Source of the DNA: an uncultured Clostridia bacterium
GTDB taxonomy: Bacteria > Bacillota > Clostridia > Oscillospirales > Acutalibacteraceae
Assembly (NCBI GenBank): GCA_945988915.1
Contig: CAMFTS010000018.1
Location: forward strand, 1 to 16,914
Reading direction: 5' to 3'
Length of the DNA stretch: 16,914 bases
The first letter of the stretch is position 1. Each line of letters opens with the position of its first letter. Below, piece after piece: positions 8,530 through 15,795 of this stretch. The notes below the pieces were generated by a model. The model was not told the origin of the DNA. It saw nothing but the letters and a program-made list of their open reading frames with translations, and did not search any database. A program made the position numbers and the translations under genes.

Positions 8530-9590
8530 TATTTAACACCTCCGTCAGCTTCAACAATTGCTTCAAGTACCTGTTCAGGACTTGGGATCATACCGCCTAC
8601 TCTGTTGCAAAGAGTAACAGGAACTTTGCAATCTGTTGCGAGTTTAACATCTTCAATCATTTGACCCATTGAAAGCTCAACTGAAATAAACTTCTTTGCG
8701 TGCTCTGCTGCCTTCTTGAATGGGGCAACCGGGAATGGCCAAAGTGTAATCGGGCGGATAAGACCAACCTTAATTCCGCGAGCTCTTGCCTCATTAACTG
8801 CGTTCTTTGAAACACGAGCGGCAATACCGAATGCCGCTACTACAATGTCAGCATCCTCTACCATATATTCTTCATACATTGCTTCATTTTCTTCAATGTA
8901 TTTATATTTTTCATAACGCTCAAAGTTTGTTTCTTCAAGCTTTTCAGGTGAAAGATAAAGAGAGTTAACAATATTATGTTCTCTTTCCATCTTTGTACCT
9001 GTTGTTGCCCACGGCTTTTCGGGAACGGGCTTGATATCAAAATCAAGTGAAACAGGTTCCATCATCTGTCCCATTGTACCGTCAGCTAAAATCATTGATG
9101 TCATTCTGTATGTATCGGCAAGTTCGAAACCCTTAACCGTAAGCTCTGCCATTTCCTGAACTGATGCAGGAGCAAGAACTATCATATGATAATCACCGTG
9201 TCCGCCGCCGCGTGTTGCCTGAAAATAGTCAGACTGTGAAGGCTGAATACCGCCAAGTCCGGGGCCGCCGCGCTGAACATTAACAATAAGTGCAGGAAGG
9301 TCAGCGCCTGCAAGATAAGAAAGTCCCTCACTCTTAAGTGAAATTCCGGGGCTTGAAGATGATGTCATAACACGCTTACCTGTTGAAGAAACGCCGTAAA
9401 CCATATTGATTGCGGCAATTTCGCTTTCTGCCTGGAGGAAGCAACCGCCGATTTTCGGCATTTTCTTTGCCATGTAAGCGGCAACCTCTGTCTGCGGTGT
9501 AATCGGATAACCGAAATAATGACGGCAGCCTGCAATAATAGCGGCCTCGGCAATAGCTTCGTTACCTTTCATCAAAACTTTATCTGCCAT
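8529..9590 (-). CDS. vorB: 2-oxoacid:ferredoxin oxidoreductase, alpha subunit (2-ketoisovalerate type, VorB-like)
   Basis: 353 residues, matching the roughly 350-residue VorB-type alpha chain. Seen: KGNEAIAEAAIIAGC, YFGYPITPQTEVAAYMA, MTSSSSPGISLKSEG (pyrimidine-binding part of the ThDP site), NVQRGGPGLGGIQPSQSDY, and a transketolase C-terminal-like region with VVAAFGIAARV and GLIRPITLWPFP. This start and motif set is the one I associate with ketoisovalerate oxidoreductases rather than pyruvate enzymes; that is recall, not a search. The ATG at 9590 has AAGGTG seven bases upstream, overlapping the ferredoxin stop. The gene lies between the ferredoxin and beta genes in the usual delta-alpha-beta-gamma order. 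Confidence 0.93.
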   Translation of the reverse strand: MADKVLMKGNEAIAEAAIIAGCRHYFGYPITPQTEVAAYMAKKMPKIGGCFLQAESEIAAINMVYGVSSTGKRVMTSSSSPGISLKSEGLSYLAGADLPALIVNVQRGGPGLGGIQPSQSDYFQATRGGGHGDYHMIVLAPASVQEMAELTVKGFELADTYRMTSMILADGTMGQMMEPVSLDFDIKPVPEKPWATTGTKMEREHNIVNSLYLSPEKLEETNFERYEKYKYIEENEAMYEEYMVEDADIVVAAFGIAARVSKNAVNEARARGIKVGLIRPITLWPFPVAPFKKAAEHAKKFISVELSMGQMIEDVKLATDCKVPVTLCNRVGGMIPSPEQVLEAIVEADGGVK

Positions 9591-9601
9591 TGTCTGTCAC
9601 C

Positions 9602-9808
9602 TTACCTTTCAACCTTAATTATACAATCGGGGCACATCATAGCGCATGAAGCACAGCCTACGCACTGTTCCTCTGCTGTTATTTCAGCAGGATGATGGCC
9701 TTTTTTATTGATTTTGTCTTGAGCTAACTGCAAAAGATTTTTCGGACAAGCATCAACACAAAGTCCGCAGCCCTTACAGTTATCTGTCTTAAATGTGAGT
9801 TTTGCCAT
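9602..9808 (-). CDS. 2x[4Fe-4S] ferredoxin-like subunit of the 2-oxoacid:ferredoxin oxidoreductase
   Basis: 68 residues from the chosen start. Two cluster motifs, CKGCGLCVDACPKN and CVGCASCAMMCPDC, each CxxCxxCxxxC(P), bind two [4Fe-4S] clusters. It is the electron-transfer (delta) subunit between the ThDP site and soluble ferredoxin. Two ATGs are possible, 9814 and 9808. The AAGGAG site is only two bases from the first but eight from the second, so I chose MAKLTF at 9808. It is co-transcribed with the alpha gene, 11 bases downstream. Confidence 0.93.
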   Translation of the reverse strand: MAKLTFKTDNCKGCGLCVDACPKNLLQLAQDKINKKGHHPAEITAEEQCVGCASCAMMCPDCIIKVER

Positions 9809-9846
9809 AATCATTACTCCTTCTCATATATATTGAAAAATTATTA

Positions 9847-10497
9847 TCAAACAATAGGCTTTGCCTGTAAAACCATAGGGAAAAGATTATCAACTCTGCC
9901 CTCTAATTCTTTAAACAAATCTGCTTTTACAGAAGTCATAACAACAGGAAGTCCCGATTTTTCGGCTACTGCGTTTGCATAAGCAAGCGAATCAAGCACA
10001 TCCTGTGCAGTTGTTTCTTCACCTAAATTTGAATTATTAATTAGTCCCGTAAATCTGATTCCTCCTGCGAATTCAACCTCTCGCATTACTTCAACGGTAG
10101 AATCCGCATCAGGAGTCAAAGGTCTGAATTTGTTTATTACCATCAGCATTTCATAGTCATTTTCTTCGATTATTTTCGGTGCAAGTCTGCCGAGCGCCAA
10201 AGCACCGCGGTCATCACCGCCGATATCAAGTATAACCTTTAATGACTTGTCGTCTGTAACGGCATACATATCCTGCGGAAGTGCGGGAATATCAAGATTT
10301 GAATTAGCATATTCCGAGCAAATCAAGCGGATATTTCTCTCGTTAAAATCTTCAATCGAATCTTTAGTGCGGAAATACGGATTAACAATATCCAAGTCGG
10401 CAACCGCAACATTGTCATATTGCTTTTTTAAATCAAATGCCATATTTACCGCAACATTTGTCTTGCCGCTTCCGTAATGACCGCAAAGGACAGTCAA
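9847..10497 (-). CDS. P-loop ATPase of MinD/ParA/CobQ-like type, function unknown
   Basis: 216 residues if counted from the TTG at 10497. It has a Walker A motif GHYGSGKT at the very N-terminus (6-13), a switch-like segment VADLDIVNPYFRTKD and a Walker B-like ILDIGGDD. These resemble the SIMIBI class (MinD/ParA/CobQ), though the deviant-Walker KGGxGKT lysine pattern is absent. No membrane segment. It sits inside the operon between the acyl-CoA synthetase and ferredoxin genes, so a role in maturation, cluster insertion or control of the oxidoreductase is possible but unproven. The only standard start is a TTG with no ribosome site near it. A strong AAAGGAGGT lies further up, before in-frame ATT ATA ATA codons, so the true protein probably begins about 5-6 codons upstream. 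Confidence 0.82.
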   Translation of the reverse strand: MTVLCGHYGSGKTNVAVNMAFDLKKQYDNVAVADLDIVNPYFRTKDSIEDFNERNIRLICSEYANSNLDIPALPQDMYAVTDDKSLKVILDIGGDDRGALALGRLAPKIIEENDYEMLMVINKFRPLTPDADSTVEVMREVEFAGGIRFTGLINNSNLGEETTAQDVLDSLAYANAVAEKSGLPVVMTSVKADLFKELEGRVDNLFPMVLQAKPIV

Positions 10498-10519
10498 TCT
10501 TTTGTAATCTATTATAATT

Positions 10520-10528
10520 ACCTCCTTT
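10520..10528 (-). promoter_or_regulatory. strong ribosome binding site facing non-canonical start codons
   Basis: AAAGGAGGT on the minus strand. In-frame ATT, ATA and ATA follow at 2, 5 and 8 bases, with no ATG, GTG or TTG until 10497, which is 23 bases away. It probably drives initiation of the ATPase at an AUA (or AUU) codon at about 10510-10518. Confidence 0.6.
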
Positions 10529-10553
10529 ATCCGTCAAATCGGCGTTTCAAGGA

Positions 10554-12845
10554 TTAAAGCTTATTTCTTTGAATCTTACCGCTCGTAGTTTTCGGGAGTG
10601 AGTCTTTAAACACAACAATTCTGGGATATTTGTAAGGTGCTGTATGCGTCTTAACATAATCCTGAATTTCTTTCTTAAGCTCTTCCGTTCCCTCTGTACC
10701 GTTTGTCAGAACAATGCTTGCCTTAACTACCTGACCTCTTACCTCATCGGGAGCCGCCGATACGCCGCATTCAAGGACATAAGGAAGTTCCATAATAACA
10801 CTTTCGATTTCAAAAGGTCCGATGCGGTAGCCTGACGACTTGATAACATCGTCAACACGGCCGACATACCAGAAGAAGCCGTCTTCGTCCATCCATGCAG
10901 CGTCGCCTGTGTGATAATAGCCGTCGTGCCAAACTTCTTTTGTCTTTTCTTCGTCACCGTAGTAGCCTACAAACAAGCCGCACGGTGCACCGTTCTTAAC
11001 ATTAACAACGATTTCGCCTGTTTCACCGACAGGAACAGGATTGCCGTCTTTGTCGATAAGTTCAATATCATAAATAGGAGCAGGTTTGCCCATTGAGCCG
11101 ATTTTATGCTTAGCTCCTCTCATGTTACCGATGAGCATTGTACCCTCGGTCTGACCGAAGCCCTCAAGAATCTGAAGACCGGTTAGCTGTTCAAATTGTT
11201 TATATACCTCAGGATTAAGCGCTTCACCTGCCGTTGTCATATGCTTAACAGATGACAAATCATATTTTGAAATATCCTGCTTAACAAGCATACGAAGCAT
11301 TGTAGGAGGAGCACAGAAGGTTGTAATCTGATATTTAGCAAACATAGGCAAAATATCAGCCGCGTCAAATCTGTCGAAGTCATAAATGAACAAAGCGCCT
11401 TCGCACATCCACTGACCGTAGAATTTACCCCATGCGGCCTTTGCCCAGCCTGTATCGGAAATAGTCAGATGAAGACCGTCCGGATCAATACAGTGCCAAT
11501 ATTTAGCCGTATGGAAATGTCCGAGAGGATATTTATAATTATGTGCAGCGATTTTCGGATATCCCGATGTTCCCGATGTGAAATACATAAGCATTAAATC
11601 ATCGCCGCCGGGTGCGTCTTCCGGACGCTCATAGTGACTGCTGTAAAGCTTAAATTCTTCATTGAAATTGCGCCAACCGTCTTTTTCGCCGTTAACAATA
11701 AGCTTGATATTAAGCTCGGGACAGTTTTCAAGTGCTATATCAATCTGATTTGTAACATCTCCGTCAGCAGTTGCAATTACTGCTGTAACGCCTGCCGATT
11801 TGAATCTGTATTCAAAGTCGTGTGCCTGAAGCTGTGCAACAGCAGGAATACCTATTGCTCCGAGCTTTGAAAGTCCGAGCATAGCAATCCAGAACTGATA
11901 GTGACGCTTTAAAGCGAGCAATACTCTGTCGCCTTTCTTGATGCCGAGCGACTTGAAATAATTAGCACACTGGTTTGACATATGTCTGATATCGTTGAAT
12001 GTAAATCTGCTTTCAACCTTATCACTTGAAATATGTAACATTGCGAGCTTATCCGGATCTTTCTTGGCAATTTCATCCATAATATCGAACGCAAAGTTGA
12101 AATGTTCGTGATTCTTAAATGTTATCTTTGTAGGAGTTCCGTTTTCATCCTTTTCAACATCAATGTATTTTTTATATATTCTTTCTTTTTTATCTTCCTT
12201 AATCTTGATTTTCGTATCAACAAGCGCAGGAGCATTGCTGAGTTCAGGAATGGGCTCGCCCGAAGGATTAAGTACGATTGCATAGAATACACAGTCTTCA
12301 CCGAGAGCAGCTCTCATTCCGTGAGGTGTACCGCTGTCGTAATAAATAGTGTCGCCCGGATTAAGAACTTCTTTATGAGAACCAACCTGAACCATCAGAT
12401 GTCCCGATACAACTATATCGATTTCCTGACCGTCATGAGTTGTAAGCTCAATTTCTCTGTTTTCAGCCTCCGGATTATAATCGCACTTAACATAAAGCGG
12501 TTCGGCAATTCTGTTCTGGAATGCGCCTGCAAGAGAATAATAAATCATTCCGTGTGCCTGTTCAATCATCTGTCCCGCACCGTTACGGGTTACTACAAAT
12601 GAACGAAGCGTTGGGCTGACGCCTTCAATAATATCTGTTACATCGACGCCGAATGCCTGCGCGCAGCGGTAGATGAAAGCAAAGTTCAAGTCGCTGTTTC
12701 CGTTTTCACATTCAAGATATTCTTCTACCGAAACATCTGTCTTTGCAGCCATTTCCTCTGCTGAAAACTTTGTGATTTCGCGAAGCTCTCTGATACGAGC
12801 AGCCATTTCCTTGATTTTCAAATCAAGACCTGTTAATTGTTTCAT
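10554..12845 (-). CDS. XRE-HTH + cupin + AMP-forming acyl-CoA synthetase fusion (valine arm)
   Basis: 763 residues. Residues about 11-75 form an XRE-type helix-turn-helix. Residues about 130-195 are a cupin with HDGQE (His137, Glu141) and TPHGM (His175). Residues about 250-763 are an acyl-CoA synthetase of the medium-chain/acetyl-CoA synthetase-like branch: FTSGTSGYPK at 422-431, ISDTGWAKA, TTAGEALNPE, GFGQTEGT, YHTGD, GRVDDVIKSSGYRIGP, and the terminal SGKIQR with catalytic Lys757. It activates a short fatty acid to its CoA ester; isobutyrate is inferred from the Val-type T-box and downstream genes. The frame is open to an ATG at 12884, but that stretch encodes the T-box terminator, while the ATG at 12845 has AAAGGAG at eight bases. 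First gene of a seven-gene operon. Close paralogue of the gene at 13213-15483. Confidence 0.92.
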   Translation of the reverse strand: MKQLTGLDLKIKEMAARIRELREITKFSAEEMAAKTDVSVEEYLECENGNSDLNFAFIYRCAQAFGVDVTDIIEGVSPTLRSFVVTRNGAGQMIEQAHGMIYYSLAGAFQNRIAEPLYVKCDYNPEAENREIELTTHDGQEIDIVVSGHLMVQVGSHKEVLNPGDTIYYDSGTPHGMRAALGEDCVFYAIVLNPSGEPIPELSNAPALVDTKIKIKEDKKERIYKKYIDVEKDENGTPTKITFKNHEHFNFAFDIMDEIAKKDPDKLAMLHISSDKVESRFTFNDIRHMSNQCANYFKSLGIKKGDRVLLALKRHYQFWIAMLGLSKLGAIGIPAVAQLQAHDFEYRFKSAGVTAVIATADGDVTNQIDIALENCPELNIKLIVNGEKDGWRNFNEEFKLYSSHYERPEDAPGGDDLMLMYFTSGTSGYPKIAAHNYKYPLGHFHTAKYWHCIDPDGLHLTISDTGWAKAAWGKFYGQWMCEGALFIYDFDRFDAADILPMFAKYQITTFCAPPTMLRMLVKQDISKYDLSSVKHMTTAGEALNPEVYKQFEQLTGLQILEGFGQTEGTMLIGNMRGAKHKIGSMGKPAPIYDIELIDKDGNPVPVGETGEIVVNVKNGAPCGLFVGYYGDEEKTKEVWHDGYYHTGDAAWMDEDGFFWYVGRVDDVIKSSGYRIGPFEIESVIMELPYVLECGVSAAPDEVRGQVVKASIVLTNGTEGTEELKKEIQDYVKTHTAPYKYPRIVVFKDSLPKTTSGKIQRNKL

Positions 12846-12867
12846 ACCATTTTCTCCTTTAAGGGAC

Positions 12868-12906
12868 AAAAAAACTCGTCCCAAAGTTAATTACTTTGAG
12901 ACGAGT
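12868..12906 (-). terminator. T-box attenuator terminator upstream of the valine-arm synthetase
   Basis: Stem ACTCGTCTCAAAGT / AACTTTGGGACGAGT with an AATT-type loop, followed by a run of T on the minus strand (12868-12873). Competes with the antiterminator formed by the T-box core. Confidence 0.88.
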
Positions 12907-12926
12907 GTTAAATCAAAATTTAATAC

Positions 12927-12968
12927 CCGCGGTACCACTCAAATTGCAACCTTACGGTTACCACTCTC
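12927..12968 (-). repeat. 42-bp direct repeat shared with 15567-15608 (T-box core)
   Basis: The 42 bases from GAGAGTGG through GTGGTACCGCGG are identical in the valine and isoleucine leaders by direct reading. Flanking leader sequence is similar but not identical. This is a conserved T-box segment and also a trace of duplication of the leader-plus-synthetase cassette. Confidence 0.9.
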
Positions 12969-13153
12969 AGAATCAAACAATTCCTATGCATTAACGCAGC
13001 CATAACGGAGAAGTTCTACTAAGCATTTGCCTTTCTTCTTCCCGGCTCAGAAGCTACAACAAAAACAACAGTTCCGATAACTCACACCAACCGTTACCTC
13101 TCTGAAGGCTTACATTGTTATTGAACTCTTCTTCAACGCCTTTATTGAATAGT

Positions 13154-13182
13154 ATTATAAATCAACTTTTTTTCTTTGTCAA
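13154..13182 (-). promoter_or_regulatory. consensus sigma-A promoter of the valine T-box operon
   Basis: TTGACA at 13177-13182 and TATAAT at 13154-13159 on the minus strand with a 17-base spacer, a perfect consensus. It begins about 30 bases after the stop of the isoleucine-arm synthetase. Strong constitutive initiation with control left to the T-box is the natural reading. Confidence 0.88.
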
Positions 13183-13212
13183 TGGTAATTATTAAAATTG
13201 TATTGAACTGTA

Positions 13213-15483
13213 TTAAAGCTTGTTTCTCTGAATTTTTCCGCTGATTGTCTTTGGCAATTCAGTTTTGAATTCAACAATTCTCGGGTATTTATACGGTGCG
13301 GTATGCTCCTTAACATAATTCTGAATTTCTTTCTTAAGCTCTTCTGTTCCCTCTGTTCCTTTAACAAGAACTATGCTTGCCTTAACTACCTGACCTCTTA
13401 CTTCGTCAGGTACAGGGGAAACGCCGCATTCAAGAACATAAGGAAGCTCCATGATAACGCTTTCGATTTCAAACGGTCCGATACGGTAGCCTGATGACTT
13501 AATAACATCATCAACACGGCCGACATACCAGATGAAGCCGTCTTCATCTCTCCATGCTGTGTCGCCTGTATGATAATAACCGTCATGCCATACATTGTTT
13601 GTTGCTTCTTCGTTATCGAAATAGCCTGAGAAAAGTCCGCAGGGAACTTTTTCGCTTGTCTTAATGCAGATTTCTCCTGTTTCGCCGTCAGGACATACAT
13701 TTCCGTCAGGATCAAGAATTTGAACATCATAAAGCGGTGATGGTTTACCCATTGAACCAATCTTATGCGGATAGCCCATAAGGTTACCGATAACCATTGT
13801 TGTTTCCGTCTGTCCGAATGCTTCCTTAATCTGAAGACCCGTTAATTCTTCAAACTTTTTATAAACCTCAGGGTTAAGTGCTTCACCCGCTGTTGTCATA
13901 TGCTGAATTGAAGAAAGATCAAATCTTGAAAGGTCCTGCTTAATCATCATACGAAGCATTGTAGGAGGAGCACAGAAGGTTGTGATATGATACTGTGCAA
14001 ACATAGGAAGAATCTTATTTGCATCAAATCTGTCAAAGTCATATACGAAAACTGCGCCCTCGCAAAGCCACTGACCGTAGAGTTTACCCCAAAGAGCTTT
14101 ACCCCAGCCGGTTTCGGAAATTGTGAAGTGAAGTCCGTTCGGTGATACACCGTGCCAATATTTTGCCGTGATGTAATGGCCGAGTGCATATTTGCAAGAC
14201 TGAACTGCGATTTTCGGATATCCCGTTGTGCCTGATGTAAAGAGCATTACCATTGGATCTTCGCCGCAAGCTGAGTTTTCATCTCTGTAAAAATGAGCGC
14301 TGAAGAGCGGATATTCACTGTTGAAATCGTGCCAGCCTTCACGGGAGCCGCCTACAAGAATCTTTGTCTGAAGTGTCGGAGAATTCTTGTGTGCCAAGTC
14401 AACCTGATGAGCCACATCGCCGTCAGCAGTACAAACAATAGCACTTACCTTACCTGTATTAAAACGGTAATCAAAGTCATGCTCCTGAAGCATATTAGTT
14501 GCAGGAATTGCAACGGCGCCAAGCTTATTAAGAGCAAGGATTGAGAACCAGAACTGATAATGACGCTTCAAAACGAGCATTACTCTGTCGCCCTTCTTAA
14601 TGCCGAGTGACTTGAAGTAGTTTGCAACCTGATTTGAATAACGCTTCATATCGTTAAAGGTAAACTTGCGTTCTGTCAAATCGTTTGAAACATGAATCAT
14701 TGCAAGCTTGTTAGGATCTTTATTTGCAATAGCGTCAACAACATCAAATGCGAAATTGAATTTATCTTCATCGACAAAATCAATAGCAGTAAGTCTGCCC
14801 TGAAAGTCTTCTGTGCACTTGATAAATTTTTCACTGACATAGCCCTGATTTTCAGCTTCTTTAGGAACAAGTGTATCTCTGACAACTTCTTCCTTAACTT
14901 CTTCACCCGGAAGAACAACTGCAAGGAATAAGCAATCTTTTCCGTCAACAGCAATCATACCGTGCGGTGTTGAGCTGTTATAATAAATACTGTCGCCCTC
15001 GTGAAGAACTTCTGTATGGCTACCGATCTGAACCTTGAGGCTGCCCTCTAAAACATAGTCAAATTCCTGTCCTGAATGTTTTGTTAAATGAATCGGTTTA
15101 TCCTGTAATTCTTCGCTGTATTCATACTTAACATAATGCGGTTCAGCAATCTTTTTGCGGAATTTCGGAGCAAGGTTAACAATGTTTATGCCGTCTTCCT
15201 TAGCTGTTTCCTGACCTTGACCCTTTCTCGTGACTGTATATGATGAAAGATGAGCGCTTTCACCTTCAAGAATATTTGTTATATCAATGTTAAAAACGTG
15301 TGAGCATTTATGAAGGAAAGTGAATGTAAAATCAAGTTCACCTGCTTCATATCTGCGGTATTCATCAACAGTAACCTCTGTTTCCACTGCCATTTCTTCC
15401 TGAGTGAGTCCTGAGATTTCTCTCATCTCACGAATTCGCATTGCCACCTCTAAGAGTTTTGCTTTTTCTGATGTAGTGTTCAA
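13213..15483 (-). CDS. XRE-HTH + cupin + AMP-forming acyl-CoA synthetase fusion (isoleucine arm)
   Basis: 756 residues, same architecture as the paralogue at 10554. XRE-type HTH at about 11-74 (LTQEEMAVETEVTVDEYRRY). Cupin at about 130-195 with KHSGQEFDYVLEG (His136, Glu140) and TPHGM (His174). Acyl-CoA synthetase from about 250: LFTSGTTGYPK at 414-424, ISETGWGKA, AFGQTETT, YHTGDTAW, GRVDDVIKSSGYRIGP, terminal SGKIQRNKL with Lys750. The start is a TTG at 15483 with AGGAGG eight bases upstream; the next in-frame ATG (residue 15) would cut into the HTH. Activates a short acid; 2-methylbutyrate is inferred from the Ile-type T-box. It is alone behind its leader, with the next promoter 30 bases past the stop and no clear terminator between. 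The C-terminal 150 residues are nearly identical to the paralogue. Confidence 0.92.
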   Translation of the reverse strand: MNTTSEKAKLLEVAMRIREMREISGLTQEEMAVETEVTVDEYRRYEAGELDFTFTFLHKCSHVFNIDITNILEGESAHLSSYTVTRKGQGQETAKEDGINIVNLAPKFRKKIAEPHYVKYEYSEELQDKPIHLTKHSGQEFDYVLEGSLKVQIGSHTEVLHEGDSIYYNSSTPHGMIAVDGKDCLFLAVVLPGEEVKEEVVRDTLVPKEAENQGYVSEKFIKCTEDFQGRLTAIDFVDEDKFNFAFDVVDAIANKDPNKLAMIHVSNDLTERKFTFNDMKRYSNQVANYFKSLGIKKGDRVMLVLKRHYQFWFSILALNKLGAVAIPATNMLQEHDFDYRFNTGKVSAIVCTADGDVAHQVDLAHKNSPTLQTKILVGGSREGWHDFNSEYPLFSAHFYRDENSACGEDPMVMLFTSGTTGYPKIAVQSCKYALGHYITAKYWHGVSPNGLHFTISETGWGKALWGKLYGQWLCEGAVFVYDFDRFDANKILPMFAQYHITTFCAPPTMLRMMIKQDLSRFDLSSIQHMTTAGEALNPEVYKKFEELTGLQIKEAFGQTETTMVIGNLMGYPHKIGSMGKPSPLYDVQILDPDGNVCPDGETGEICIKTSEKVPCGLFSGYFDNEEATNNVWHDGYYHTGDTAWRDEDGFIWYVGRVDDVIKSSGYRIGPFEIESVIMELPYVLECGVSPVPDEVRGQVVKASIVLVKGTEGTEELKKEIQNYVKEHTAPYKYPRIVEFKTELPKTISGKIQRNKL

Positions 15484-15519
15484 AACTTTCTCCTCCTTTT
15501 GAACAAATATTTAGAAAAT

Positions 15520-15555
15520 AAAAAAACACCCGTCTCAAAACTTTGAGACGAGTGT
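15520..15555 (-). terminator. T-box attenuator terminator upstream of the isoleucine-arm synthetase
   Basis: Stem ACACTCGTCTCAAA / TTTGAGACGGGTGT with a 2-base gap read (loop forms at AAAG/TTTT), followed by a run of T on the minus strand (15520-15525). Very like the valine-leader terminator in its CTCGTCTCAAA arm. Confidence 0.88.
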
Positions 15556-15566
15556 GAAAATCACAT

Positions 15567-15608
15567 CCGCGGTACCACTCAAATTGCAACCTTACGGTTA
15601 CCACTCTC
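15567..15608 (-). repeat. 42-bp direct repeat shared with 12927-12968 (T-box core)
   Basis: Second copy of the identical segment, spanning the end of the stem III region and the T-box core. Spaced about 2.64 kb from the first copy, one cassette length. Confidence 0.9.
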
Positions 15609-15795
15609 GGAATCCAACAATTCCTATGCCTTTACGCAGCAATCACGGGAAGTATCTACTAAACAATGTCTTTCGGACTTCCGGCTCGGAAGGGATAAGC
15701 ATCAAACATATACTGTCAGTTCACACCAACCACTGACTCTCTGAAAAGCAACTTGCTTGTGCCGTCTTCGTCACAGCCTTTTTAAATTTGCAACT

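Larger units (their letters stand above)
12868..13147 (-). promoter_or_regulatory. T-box leader, apparent Val (GTA) specifier
   Basis: Minus-strand leader with the CAGAGAG box, distal hairpin GGTAAC/GTTATC enclosing GGTTGGTG, T-box core GAGTGGTACCGCGG (about 12927-12940) and terminator. Base of stem I: GGC pairs with GCC, then a kink-turn-like spacer, then GAAG with CTTC. Above the specifier loop AACAA pairs with TTGTT. The four bases between the helices are GTAG, so the codon is GTA (Val) at 13055-13057; the other register would be the stop TAG. The core TGGT suits A73 of valine tRNA. It should control the whole run down to ilvE. Confidence 0.9.
15520..15789 (-). promoter_or_regulatory. T-box leader, apparent Ile (ATC) specifier
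   Basis: Minus-strand leader with CAGAGAG, distal hairpin TCAGT/ACTGA enclosing GGTTGGTG, core GAGTGGTACCGCGG (about 15567-15580) and terminator. Stem I base: GGC with GCC, spacer, GAAG with CTTC. Above the loop AAGCA pairs with TGCTT. The four bases between are ATCC, so by the same register as the valine leader the codon is ATC (Ile) at 15694-15696. The alternative TCC (Ser) is possible but does not fit the context. TGGT in the core suits A73. Confidence 0.9.

Noticed and set aside
12102..12602. Plus-strand open frame of 166 codons, and other plus-strand frames opposite the large genes
   Set aside because: They lie antisense to well-supported minus-strand coding sequence, lack ribosome sites and recognisable motifs, and have the Cys/Ile/Phe-rich composition typical of shadow frames.
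12846..12884. N-terminal extension of the valine-arm synthetase to an ATG at 12884
   Set aside because: These codons are the 3' arm and T-run of the T-box terminator. The ATG at 12845 has a well-spaced AAAGGAG and begins just ahead of the HTH domain.
15526..15555. Long inverted repeats near 15540 and 12890 as transposon ends
   Set aside because: They are the T-box terminator hairpins, each followed by a T-run. No transposase or target duplication is present.
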